A stretch of 25,081 bases of DNA from Dehalococcoidia bacterium (GCA_029857995.1 JAOUFZ010000005.1:1-25081); one strand, 5' to 3'; numbered from the stretch's first letter, positions 14,183 to 21,084 are shown. Translations and numbers: made by a program. Notes: generated from the letters alone by a model not told the origin.

Positions 14183-15178
14183 CTAACACCCAAACGTACA
14201 CTGTGAGCAAGACACCACGCTGAGAGTTATGTTCTTACTGAATATATTACCAGCGATATCAGACACTATTACCGTTACTGTAACGTCAACGCTATCGGAC
14301 GGGCTCGGGGCAGTCCAGGTAATCATAGAGCCCTCCCCGGAAATCTCGCCGCCATCGCATGACCATTGGTAAACTAGTTCGGCGCTCGTGTTTGAACTAA
14401 TGCACTCAATATCATACTTTTGTCCTTTGCCGACTTTATATCCCCAGGAGTATGTCTTCAGGTAGCAATGTTCCGCCGTGACAAGCAAGGTTGCGATAAT
14501 CGATGGTTGCTCTGTCGCTACGCCAATAGGCAGTGTTTTCGTAGCTGAGCTACCTTGACCGTCGATGACCACAACTGTGACGGAGTATATGCCAACTTCT
14601 TCGGGAGCAGTCCAGTTTACAACCGCACCTGTGCCAGTAATACTACCTCCGCTAGCCGACCACTCATAACTCAGCTCATCGCCATCAGGGTCTGAAGCAT
14701 CACACGTCACCTGGAGACTACCCGAAGGAGTGGTCCAGGCTGCCTCGGCTATCAGGCTGGTAACGGTTGGCGGGTTACTGGTCCTCACTGTAATAGTTAT
14801 TTGATCCGTATCTTCGCCACCGCGGCTATCAGTCACCGTGACTGTAACATTGTAGAAGCCTAGAGAGTCAGGAGCAGTCCAGTTAACCGTAGCTCCATCT
14901 CCATTTATTTCGCCTCCGCTAGCCGACCAGCTATAGCTTAGCTCGTCGTCGTCGCCATCAGGGTCTGTAGCGTGACACGTAATCTGGCAGCTTCCCGAGG
15001 GAAGAACTCTCTCCAGATCAGCTGCCAGGCTGATGATAGTTGGCTGATGGTTGGCTAGCATCGTGTAAAGTAGGATTGAAATCAACACCGCTGCTGCCAC
15101 AATTCCCACGATTAGTATATATCTTTTTCTGTTGGTCGATTTCTGCTTCCTTTGCTTCCTAAGTCTTTTCTTGCTCAT
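14183..15178 (-). CDS. Membrane-anchored protein with three PKD/Ig-like repeats and Cys-rich C-terminus
   Basis: 331 aa. A very basic cytoplasmic head (MSKKRLRKQRKQKS) is followed by one membrane segment (~residues 20-42). Three Ig-like/PKD repeats of ~90 aa come next. The first two share DPDGDELSY.WSASGG and the NWTAP..G.Y.VTV.V.D pattern. The third is divergent (YQWSCDGGEISGEGSMITWTAP). The protein ends CSQCTFGC. The repeats should lie outside the cell membrane, where such domains usually bind proteins or sugars. It lies 30 bp after the ArsG-like gene with a GGGAGA ribosome site, so it belongs to the operon. No arsenic function is known for this architecture. The terminal cysteines could bind As(III) or metal (inference). 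Confidence 0.85.
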   Translation of the reverse strand: MSKKRLRKQRKQKSTNRKRYILIVGIVAAAVLISILLYTMLANHQPTIISLAADLERVLPSGSCQITCHATDPDGDDDELSYSWSASGGEINGDGATVNWTAPDSLGFYNVTVTVTDSRGGEDTDQITITVRTSNPPTVTSLIAEAAWTTPSGSLQVTCDASDPDGDELSYEWSASGGSITGTGAVVNWTAPEEVGIYSVTVVVIDGQGSSATKTLPIGVATEQPSIIATLLVTAEHCYLKTYSWGYKVGKGQKYDIECISSNTSAELVYQWSCDGGEISGEGSMITWTAPSPSDSVDVTVTVIVSDIAGNIFSKNITLSVVSCSQCTFGC

Positions 15179-15208
15179 TGGTTTTTCTCTCCCTAGAGCC
15201 TCCTCCGT

Positions 15209-15913
15209 TCAAGCCCGTATCCAGCGCACGACGAGGTATATTCCCACCCCTATGAAGACGATGGAGACTGCCACACGAATGATTTTCTCAGCGCGGGTGA
15301 CCGCATTAAGCCAGTTCGAAACCCTGGCCACGCCTAGGGATATAAGCACGCCGAATACTAGAACAGGTAGCCCGGTGCCAATGGCATACACCGCAGGCAG
15401 TGTCACACCGCCGGCGGATTTGAGAGCCAGAGGTATCAATACTCCAAAGAACAGGGCAGCGCTATAAGGGCAAAAAGCAAGGGCAAAAAGGGCACCTAGC
15501 AGGAATCCCCCTATCATCCCCCAGTCGGCGACCTTTGCTCCCAGCGCAGACAGTTTTCCACCTCCCAAACCAAGAGAAATCCTGTTTACAATCAGCATTA
15601 TCACGCCTATCACTATCAGAAGTGGCCCCAGGGCTTGCTCGCCGAAATCCTGAAGAAATGTGGCAAGTCCTGGAATCTCAAGACCAACCACAATTATCAG
15701 AACACCGATGATGGAATAGGAAAACATGCGCCCCAGCGTATAGAGCGCTCCGGTTATGATGGCATACCTGCGCTCTTTCACCCTACGGCTAACATATGCT
15801 ATGGCAGCGATGTTGGTGGCCATAGGACAGGGACTGATGGCGGTTATCAACCCCAGGAGCAGCGCGGAGAGCACCGGGATATTGAGGTTTCCTGTAATGC
15901 CACCAAGACCCAT
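15209..15913 (-). CDS. arsG-like: CcdA/DsbD-like membrane protein of the ArsG permease type
   Basis: About 234 aa with six or more membrane segments. It has the CcdA-type cysteine pair in the first and fourth helices: AISPCPMATNIAAIAY near residue 29 and ALAFCPYSAALFFGV near residue 148. This form, next to an ArsF-like gene, matches what is annotated as ArsG, a permease for trivalent aromatic arsenicals described with ArsEFG. ATG 15911-15913 is preferred over the TTG just upstream. It overlaps the preceding TGA as TGATG and has GGAG seven bases away. An alternative is a general thiol-electron transporter supplying the ArsF-like CxxC protein. Both views fit the context. Confidence 0.85.
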   Translation of the reverse strand: MGLGGITGNLNIPVLSALLLGLITAISPCPMATNIAAIAYVSRRVKERRYAIITGALYTLGRMFSYSIIGVLIIVVGLEIPGLATFLQDFGEQALGPLLIVIGVIMLIVNRISLGLGGGKLSALGAKVADWGMIGGFLLGALFALAFCPYSAALFFGVLIPLALKSAGGVTLPAVYAIGTGLPVLVFGVLISLGVARVSNWLNAVTRAEKIIRVAVSIVFIGVGIYLVVRWIRA

Positions 15914-16437
15914 CAAGTCTCTCCATTGAGGCTTTTCTCAATTTTGCTCTTCAACGTCTCGACAAACGCCTCATCGTTGCCAATAAGGGAATAAAGGTCC
16001 GTCGCCTGTTCAATGTGGTCAGTGCCATCTTTCACAGTGTTAATGTAAAGGCTTAGGTAAGACGCCTGATATTCCTCAACAATGTCGGCATTTTTTTCTT
16101 CCTCTACATTGAACACCTGGAAGGTCACCTTGCCACTGGCTAGCTCATCCGCAAAGTGGGTTTCCACGGTATAACGCGCCGCGTCCTCCATGTATGTACA
16201 CGAATAACAGCGCTGTGTGCGGTGAAAGTAAACAACGTCAACCCTGTCGGCTGGGCCTGAAGAGTTGTTTGAAGCTGGAGGTGTCGCAGGCGACGCCCCG
16301 TAAGCTAATACCAGCCATATGGCTAAGCCTACCAAGACGATAGGGATTACAGTCCATAGAATCCTAGTTGTCTTGCTCTTAGGCACCTTGCCTTTGTCCT
16401 TGTTCTTGTTCCCTTTGTTCCTGGTTGCTTTAGTCAC
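15913..16437 (-). CDS. arsF-like: ArsF-like membrane-anchored thioredoxin-fold protein
   Basis: 174 aa. A lysine-rich N-terminus and one membrane segment (~27-46) are followed by a Ser/Pro/Asn linker and an extracytoplasmic domain. The signature is VDVVYFHRTQRCYSCTYMED with CxxC at C77/C80, then KVTFQVFNVEEEKNADIVEEYQ, as in the family named ArsF for a nitrophenyl-arsenical reductase subunit. GTG 16435-16437 overlaps the previous TGA (GTGA) and follows AGGAGG at eight bases. It is coupled to the ArsG-like gene, so the two probably work as a pair at the membrane. The ArsF name rests on family similarity. Activity on nitroarsenicals here is inference. Confidence 0.85.
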   Translation of the reverse strand: MTKATRNKGNKNKDKGKVPKSKTTRILWTVIPIVLVGLAIWLVLAYGASPATPPASNNSSGPADRVDVVYFHRTQRCYSCTYMEDAARYTVETHFADELASGKVTFQVFNVEEEKNADIVEEYQASYLSLYINTVKDGTDHIEQATDLYSLIGNDEAFVETLKSKIEKSLNGET

Positions 16438-16979
16438 TTTATTACCTCCTGCGAACGAACCGTCTGGAGCAGCCTGGCCAGTGCTTCCCTATCTCGGATA
16501 AGTTCCGGTTTACCTAAAACGGAGCACTCTTCCAGGTGCTTCCGTCCGTTTGTCAAAGCCATGGCAAAGGCAAAGCACGTGGGCAGTCCACAATCCCGGC
16601 AGTTGGTCTTGGGTAAAAAGTCGAGTATGTCCTTTGCCTTTATGCTTTCCTTTCTTTCATAAATTGGGGTGATGCTTTCTCGCTTCTCCCATGTGTTGTT
16701 TATCAACTCCTTGACATAATCCAGAACCTTTGTAGCATCTTCCTCGCATGTCACCTGCCCCACGCGCATCTCCTGGGGCGTAAGGCTTATTGCCCCTCTC
16801 TCTATTTTGAAATTAAGGTTCGGGACTTCGGGGGTATATACGGCATTCTTGATTACGGCGTTAAGGTAAGGGAGAACCTGGCTGATGTCATCACCAAGCT
16901 CGGCTGACACGGAAATCCATTCCGGATTGCAGTGATTGCGCCTGATATTGGTCACCTTATAGTTTTGGAGAAGCATCAT
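16434..16979 (-). CDS. [4Fe-4S] protein with corrinoid-protein-type cluster domain
   Basis: 181 aa. Residues 1-100 form a domain I do not recognise, with scattered cysteines (C17, C78). Residues ~118-155 hold FLPKTNCRDCGLPTCFAFAM and a downstream Cys, giving Cys-x2-Cys-x4-Cys-x16-Cys (C127, C130, C135, C152). This spacing matches the corrinoid iron-sulfur protein cluster domain and the C-terminal part of the MtrA-like protein at 13088-13930. The sequence after the cluster (GKPELIRDREALARLL) is also similar in the two. ATG 16977-16979 overlaps the stop of the 45-aa ORF (ATGA) and has GGAGG upstream. Likely a cytoplasmic electron carrier for the operon (inference). Confidence 0.87.
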   Translation of the reverse strand: MMLLQNYKVTNIRRNHCNPEWISVSAELGDDISQVLPYLNAVIKNAVYTPEVPNLNFKIERGAISLTPQEMRVGQVTCEEDATKVLDYVKELINNTWEKRESITPIYERKESIKAKDILDFLPKTNCRDCGLPTCFAFAMALTNGRKHLEECSVLGKPELIRDREALARLLQTVRSQEVIK

Positions 16980-17113
16980 ACACCCTCCGTCTTTGTTCCG
17001 TCATAAATGTCAGGGCTTGGAAGAGCTACCCCAAGCGACGTTGCTGGCAAGCGCTCGGTAGCTGCTTTTTCCAGCTTAAGTTCTTTCACTACTCGGTTCA
17101 TCTCGTTGTTCAT
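16976..17113 (-). CDS. 45-aa coupled small protein
   Basis: ATG 17111-17113 overlaps the TGA of the 87-aa gene upstream, and its own TGA overlaps the ATG of the Fe-S gene. Both junctions read ATGA. The peptide starts MNNEMNRVVKELKLEKAATE and ends DIYDGTKTEGV. It is hydrophilic, has no cysteine and no membrane segment, and belongs to no family I recognise. Four-base overlaps at both ends argue that it is translated, or that ribosomes pass through it to reach the Fe-S gene. A later in-frame ATG at 17101 is possible but loses the overlap. Confidence 0.6.
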   Translation of the reverse strand: MNNEMNRVVKELKLEKAATERLPATSLGVALPSPDIYDGTKTEGV

Positions 17114-17373
17114 CTTTTCCCGTATTGCCGCCGATACTCGTTGAACAATGCCTCTGAATACTCATGATCTGCGCTAGGCGCCACATAGTTGTAGATCTTG
17201 ACCTTCTTGATCAATTCTTTTCTAATGGCATTATCATCGGCTAGCTTCGACTCGGCAACTTCTTTGAGAATATCGTCCAGGTTCGCGATGCCCACTTGGA
17301 AACCGCCTGGCAATACCAGTTTCTTCATCATCCTTGCCGCGGCTGCGGGACAGCAGGGTTTTTCACTTTCCAT
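17110..17373 (-). CDS. 87-aa conserved-looking protein with N-terminal CCPA motif
   Basis: Starts MESEKPCCPAAAARMMKKL at ATG 17371-17373 with a GAGGAGG ribosome site, so it is well supported as a gene. After the vicinal Cys7-Cys8 pair comes LVLPGGFQVGIANLDDILKEV, then a charged helical part and a YNYVAPSADHEYSEALFNEY end. No membrane segment or known fold was recognised. A vicinal dithiol near the N-terminus can bind As(III) in other proteins, such as ArsD and some ArsR, so metalloid sensing or delivery is a reasonable guess. It lies between the thioredoxin-like gene and the coupled 45-aa ORF. Confidence 0.8.
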   Translation of the reverse strand: MESEKPCCPAAAARMMKKLVLPGGFQVGIANLDDILKEVAESKLADDNAIRKELIKKVKIYNYVAPSADHEYSEALFNEYRRQYGKR

Positions 17374-17419
17374 TTTGCCTCCTCGTATATTTCACAGCTC
17401 CTGTACCAAGATTGACCTT

Positions 17420-17683
17420 CTATCTCTTAGTTTTATCCTCTTTTGCCTGGGCACTAGTGACAAGTTCAGTGACTTCTGCCTTTGTGGGCACGCGGCCGGC
17501 ACAGACCAGCTCTTCGTTGATTACCAGTCCGGGAGTGGTCAAAATAGGATACTGCACTATTTTCATCATGTCCTTGACCTCTTCTATAGTGGCATCAATA
17601 CCAAGTTCTCTCACCACTTCTCGGGTAGTCTTCTCCAACTGGTGACATCTGGCGCATCCGGGTCCCAGAATCTTTATATTCAT
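17420..17683 (-). CDS. Small thioredoxin-like redox protein (redox-active disulfide protein 2 type)
   Basis: 87 aa with a single thioredoxin fold. It starts MNIKILGPGCARCHQLEKTT with active-site CARC (C10, C13), has YPILTTPGLVINEELV with the cis-proline at P51, and a third cysteine C61. GAAAGGAGG precedes ATG 17681-17683. The family often neighbours ArsP-like permeases, as here. It probably reduces disulfides or hands electrons or As(III) to a partner in the cytoplasm. It may fill the ArsE role beside the ArsF- and ArsG-like genes, but the match is not specific enough to name it so. An unusual C-terminal lysine-rich tail follows the fold. Confidence 0.9.
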   Translation of the reverse strand: MNIKILGPGCARCHQLEKTTREVVRELGIDATIEEVKDMMKIVQYPILTTPGLVINEELVCAGRVPTKAEVTELVTSAQAKEDKTKR

Positions 17684-17744
17684 CCTTCTGCCTCCTTTCT
17701 CAATTTCTCGAAAACTAGCCGGCTTTTATGCAGCTGTCTAAGCT

Positions 17745-18809
17745 CTATAAGCCGGTGATAAAACCATATATCAACCCCGCCGCAGTACAAGAGGCTATTA
17801 TTATGGCTACATACCAGAGAAGCCTCTTGTTTCCAATCATCTGCCGAACGACAAGTATACTGGGCAGAGAAAGCACCGGGTCAGAAAGTAAGTAAGCCAG
17901 AAGAGGTCCTCTCCCCACGCCAACATCCAGAAACAAACGCGCCATGGGCACCTCCACCAGCGTTGGGAAGTACGCGACGACTCCAAACAGAACTGCCGCC
18001 AGCGTGGCCCCTACCGTTGTAGTTCCGAAATACTGACTGACAAACTCAGCCGGAATGACTACCCTGAGCATACCTGCCACAAAGATACCCACCAGCAACA
18101 AAGGAAGAATGATGCGGACAAAACCCCACGTTTCCCGCATCCAGCTCAGCACATCATCTCGACTTAATGCACGCCGCGCCACCAATATAAGCGCTATCAA
18201 GAGCGGAGCAAGACCAATCAATTTCACTTTCAGAACCTGTATCGCGGGTGAAGCTCCCCACAACAAGATAGCAAGCAGAAGCCCGAAGAACACCCAGAGC
18301 CACTTTGAGGTAGGGCTATTTCCAGCCAGGGGGAAGGCCTGTCCTGCTGCCACATCGGCTACATCCCCAGATGTTTTGTCGGGGAATAGAGCAGCCATGC
18401 TGGTGCCGATGATGATGGCAAAGCCGATAGAAAGGATGATTCGGGCTAGAGCAACGTCTACACCAATCAGCGCTGAGGTATAGATGATGGCCAGGATATT
18501 GGTAGCTGGGGCGGTATAGAGGAAAACAATCGCTGGTCCAAGGCCAGCCCCGCTTTTCCGTATCCCTGCAAACAGCGGCAAAATGGTACAGGAGCAAACA
18601 GCCAGGCACAGTCCGGCCGCAATCGACATAGGATAAGAAATATATTTTGGTGTCCCTGGCCCAAGGTAACGAAGGATTTTGTCCTTGGGGAAAAGCGCGT
18701 ACAGTGCCCCGGCTAAGAAGAAAGCTGGCACTACGAAGGGAAGATGAACCAGGAGGTAATCCTTGAGAGTAGCTAGACCACCCTTGAGAAGTTCGATGAC
18801 TAGTTCCAT
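17745..18809 (-). CDS. ArsP/DUF318-type permease
   Basis: 354 aa, two homologous membrane halves of about four to five helices each joined by a ~40-residue loop. The signature AAGLCLAVCSCTILPLFAGI (C68, C72, C74) and YTAPATNILAI in the first half, and AYFPTLVEVPMARL and LLSDPVLSLPSILVV in the second, define the permease family PF03773. That family includes ArsP, an exporter of trivalent organoarsenicals. Organic arsenic export would fit with ArsM upstream, but other members move different metals. It follows ArsR after 50 bp and starts the second regulated unit. It is related to the broken YHS permease at 10996-11994. Confidence 0.92.
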   Translation of the reverse strand: MELVIELLKGGLATLKDYLLVHLPFVVPAFFLAGALYALFPKDKILRYLGPGTPKYISYPMSIAAGLCLAVCSCTILPLFAGIRKSGAGLGPAIVFLYTAPATNILAIIYTSALIGVDVALARIILSIGFAIIIGTSMAALFPDKTSGDVADVAAGQAFPLAGNSPTSKWLWVFFGLLLAILLWGASPAIQVLKVKLIGLAPLLIALILVARRALSRDDVLSWMRETWGFVRIILPLLLVGIFVAGMLRVVIPAEFVSQYFGTTTVGATLAAVLFGVVAYFPTLVEVPMARLFLDVGVGRGPLLAYLLSDPVLSLPSILVVRQMIGNKRLLWYVAIIIASCTAAGLIYGFITGL

Positions 18810-18859
18810 ATCCTAAATTACGTTTGCAAATAGGCGTAATCGTATATAACTGGCCAAGA

Positions 18860-19210
18860 CTATCTTGGTATCGCTTTTGGCCCGACTCGGACAGCGTGAC
18901 TTAACCGTTCCCTGTCCTGCAATAGGGTTTCATCATTGACAAGAGAGCTGCGGAGAAGTTCGATTAGCGGGGCTGTATAGCTCTTCATCCTCTGTTCATC
19001 AATAGAGTAAACTATCCAAAGCCCCTCTCTCCTGGATTTAATAAAGCCAGCATCTTCGAGGACACGCAGGTTGCGCGAAGCGCGGGACTGAGAGATATCC
19101 AATGCCTGCATAATCTCACAAACGCAGCCCTCCCTTTCTAAGAGGACTTTCAAAATCCTTATCCTGGTTTCATCAGACAGAGCCTTAAACAACTTCGCAA
19201 AATCTCTCAT
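18860..19210 (-). CDS. arsR: ArsR-family repressor with CVC metalloid site
   Basis: 116 aa winged-helix protein. FKALSDETRIRILKVLL opens the fold. Cys29-Val-Cys31 at the start of the recognition region (GCVCEIMQALDISQSRASRNLRVLEDAG) is the classical As(III)-binding CVC motif, so arsenite release from DNA is expected. It is the first gene of the permease-thioredoxin-ArsF-ArsG unit and likely represses itself through the sites at 19233-19263. The ATG (19208-19210) has a weak ribosome site. Confidence 0.93.
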   Translation of the reverse strand: MRDFAKLFKALSDETRIRILKVLLEREGCVCEIMQALDISQSRASRNLRVLEDAGFIKSRREGLWIVYSIDEQRMKSYTAPLIELLRSSLVNDETLLQDRERLSHAVRVGPKAIPR

Positions 19211-19467
19211 TGTTGGGCCTTGCTATATGCAGATATTCGAATATCCACATTAGCCGAATATTCTATTTCTTCACATCTTGCTTGTCAAGGATACGTTAGA
19301 GGTAAAGAAGCTCTGGAAACCTATGGCAGAGGACAGCCAAAAATGAGTTTTTCATCGCTCTGATTGGCAACGAGGATGTTATCATCGCGTTCGGAGTTTT
19401 GGTTGCCTTTGCTACTTCGTTGAAAGCTATACGCACCATTATGGGATGGGCCATGCAGCCTGGTTTC
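19211..19467. other. Gap between arsM and the second arsR
   Basis: Contains the arsR promoter and operators at 19233-19288. From 19290 to 19467 no gene is supported. A plus-strand frame at about 19310-19440 reads as a short hydrophobic peptide but has no start signal and no known match, and could be a gene remnant. Confidence 0.5.
19233..19288 (-). promoter_or_regulatory. Promoter and operators of the second arsR unit
   Basis: On the minus strand TTGACA (19283-19288), 17-base spacer, TAGAAT (19260-19265). The palindrome GAATATTC (19256-19263) covers the -10, and ATATTCGAATAT (19233-19244), a perfect 12-bp dyad, lies just downstream around the start of transcription. This is a typical ArsR arrangement for repression. 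Confidence 0.75.
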
Positions 19468-20226
19468 TCACTTACATGCCTTCACCGTAATGCTCAGAAG
19501 CTTCGTCAATGCCTGGCTTCCCTCGCCTTCTATATGGAACTCCTTGCTGGACACCACCTGCACGTCCTTAAAACCGGCTTTCTTTATCCTTTCCAGGTAT
19601 TCTTGGTGTTCCAAGGCTCCGCCGATGCAACAAGCCCAGGCATTCGAGTCACTCTTTATCTCATCGGGGAGCGCTCCCTCCGAGACAATATCAGAGACTG
19701 TGAGCCTTCCGCCAGGCTTCAGGACTCGGTAAGCTTCCCGGAAGACTTCAGATTTATCCGGTGAGAGATTGATAACGCAGTTGCTGATAATCGCATCCAC
19801 AGCTTTATCATCGACCGGAAGTTCTTCGATTTCCCCCAGTCGAAACTCAACATTGTGATAGCCATGGTCCCTCGCGATACTGTTTGCCTTCTTCACCATC
19901 TCCTCCGTCATGTCAACCCCGATAACTCTGCCGGTGGGGCCAACTTTATTAGCTGCCAGGAACACATCTACCCCGGCTCCCGACCCTAAATCCAGGACTA
20001 CCTCACCAGCTTTGAGGTCTGCTATTGCGGCGGGGTTGCCACACCCCAACCCCATAACTGATTCTCCGGGGACATGCTCCAAATCTTCCGTCGAGTATCC
20101 GACAGCCTTAGCTTGCAACAATGAACTGGCCCCGCAGCCACAGCTTGGGCAGCAGCTCTCCTGGTCTTGCTTAGCTAGCTGAGCATATCTACCTTTTACC
20201 ACTTTTTTGATTTGCTTTTCTTTCAT
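19468..20226 (-). CDS. arsM: Arsenite S-adenosylmethionine methyltransferase ArsM
   Basis: 252 aa. Methylates As(III) with S-adenosylmethionine to mono-, di- and trimethyl forms. The SAM-binding loop is VVLDLGSGAGVD (~77-88). The cysteines known to matter in ArsM are visible: C62 in LGCGNPAAIADL, C150 in IISNCVINLSPDK, and the vicinal pair C199-C200 in WACCIGGAL. An extra N-terminal Cys-rich patch (SCCPSCGCG, 24-32) is common in bacterial ArsM. It begins 38 bp inside the upstream arsR frame and has GGAGGT upstream of ATG 20224-20226. With that arsR it forms the first unit of the island. Confidence 0.96.
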   Translation of the reverse strand: MKEKQIKKVVKGRYAQLAKQDQESCCPSCGCGASSLLQAKAVGYSTEDLEHVPGESVMGLGCGNPAAIADLKAGEVVLDLGSGAGVDVFLAANKVGPTGRVIGVDMTEEMVKKANSIARDHGYHNVEFRLGEIEELPVDDKAVDAIISNCVINLSPDKSEVFREAYRVLKPGGRLTVSDIVSEGALPDEIKSDSNAWACCIGGALEHQEYLERIKKAGFKDVQVVSSKEFHIEGEGSQALTKLLSITVKACK

Positions 20227-20530
20227 AATTCACCTCCTGACATTTGCATAGCGATAGCTCCTTCATGAGGGCTTCGCAGTCAACAATTAACCTGGCTAAT
20301 CCAGCATTTGTAAGCTTATAGTAAACCTTTTGAGCTTCTTGCCTCTCTTTCACAATATTACATTCCTTGAGGGCTTTCAGGTGATGCGAAATGAGGGACT
20401 GCTCTTTATTCAGAACGCTGGTTAGTTCCCCAACGCATCTCTCACCTTTAGCCAGCAGCCTAACTATCTCGAGTCTTGTCGGCTCCCCCACGCATCTCAA
20501 GAACCTTGCCTGGTCTTCAGCCATGGTCAT
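20189..20530 (-). CDS. arsR: ArsR-family repressor of arsM
   Basis: 113 aa. The fold is VGEPTRLEIVRLLAKGERCVGELTSVLNKEQSLISHHLKALKE. It lacks the CVC motif of the other ArsR. Candidate metal ligands are C32 and the C-terminal C95-C97 pair (LCKC) plus C85, pointing to a different As(III) site. ATG 20528-20530 is preferred over the ATG two codons later because GGAG lies six bases upstream. The end overlaps arsM by 38 bp. Its operator sits in its own promoter at 20545-20564. Confidence 0.92.
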   Translation of the reverse strand: MTMAEDQARFLRCVGEPTRLEIVRLLAKGERCVGELTSVLNKEQSLISHHLKALKECNIVKERQEAQKVYYKLTNAGLARLIVDCEALMKELSLCKCQEVNYERKANQKSGKR

Positions 20531-20544
20531 ATGAATCTCCGTTT

Positions 20545-20579
20545 ATATGAATCATAATTCATATATATTAAAAAGTCAA
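20545..20579 (-). promoter_or_regulatory. Promoter and operator of arsR-arsM
   Basis: On the minus strand TTGACT (20574-20579), 17-base spacer, TATGAT (20551-20556). The perfect inverted repeat ATATGAAT-N4-ATTCATAT (20545-20564) spans the spacer and -10. It differs from the GAATATTC sites of the second arsR, so the two repressors probably have separate targets. Confidence 0.8.
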
Positions 20580-20676
20580 GCGGTCCTAAATGGAATAACT
20601 CTTGAGATAAAGTAACAGATTACGTGAAATAACAGGAAAACAGAGCTGAATGTGTATTTTGGGTTTATCTCGAATC

Positions 20677-21084
20677 CTAGCGCTGGGGCCGTTTCTTCAG
20701 TTCCCGGTGTTTTCTGAACATACACAGAGCCATAACAACAAACAGTCCGGCTTCCCCAGCGCGAGAGGCTGCCTCTTCGATTATCACTCCCTCCTGCATC
20801 GACACCGCCTTTGCTCCTATCCTGATTGCCTCTTCTACAATGGGCGGCACCTCTTCAGGGCGGCGAAAGATGTCAACTAGATGTACCGACTCTGGAACGG
20901 AGGCAAGGTCGGGATAGCAAGGTTCCCCTCATATATCCTTTTTGGTTGGATTTACTGGAATTATCTTATAGCCTTGCTCTTTTAGATAACTAGCTACTTC
21001 GTAGCTTGGTTGGTCGGGTTTCGAGGAAAGCCCGACTATGGCAACAGTTCTACTGGAGTTTAGAATCTTTTCCTCAGTGCTCAC
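20677..21084 (-). pseudogene. CoA-binding-domain protein interrupted by in-frame TGA
   Basis: The frame runs 135 codons from GTG 21082-21084, which overlaps the TGA of the AIR-synthase-like gene (GTGA), to TAG 20677-20679. This is the normal length for the YccU-like CoA_binding_2 family. The first part is intact (TVAIVGLSSKPDQPSYEVASYL, GYKIIPVNPT). TGA at 20929-20931 falls in the KDI-stop-GE position, where relatives usually have leucine before GE. The frame then continues without shift: YPDLASVPESVHLVDIFRRP, IRIGAKAVSMQEGVIIEEAA. Serine replaces the usual tryptophan before MQEGV, and the late DRC segment reads ALC, suggesting relaxed selection. It is the last gene of the Fe-S operon. Confidence 0.85.

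Noticed and set aside
19310..19440. Plus-strand hydrophobic peptide frame between arsM and arsR
   Set aside because: No start codon with a ribosome site, needs a frameshift to extend, and no recognisable family. At most a gene remnant.
20650..20880. Plus-strand frame near 20650
   Set aside because: Opposite the downstream half of the CoA-binding pseudogene, which explains the open reading.
11881..20931. Reassignment of TGA to Trp, or selenocysteine, to explain both in-frame TGAs
   Set aside because: TGA ends many intact genes here (livG, nadA, iscU, the Fe-S and ArsF-like genes). One of the two sites is normally Leu, not Trp or Cys, and no SECIS-like element was recognised.
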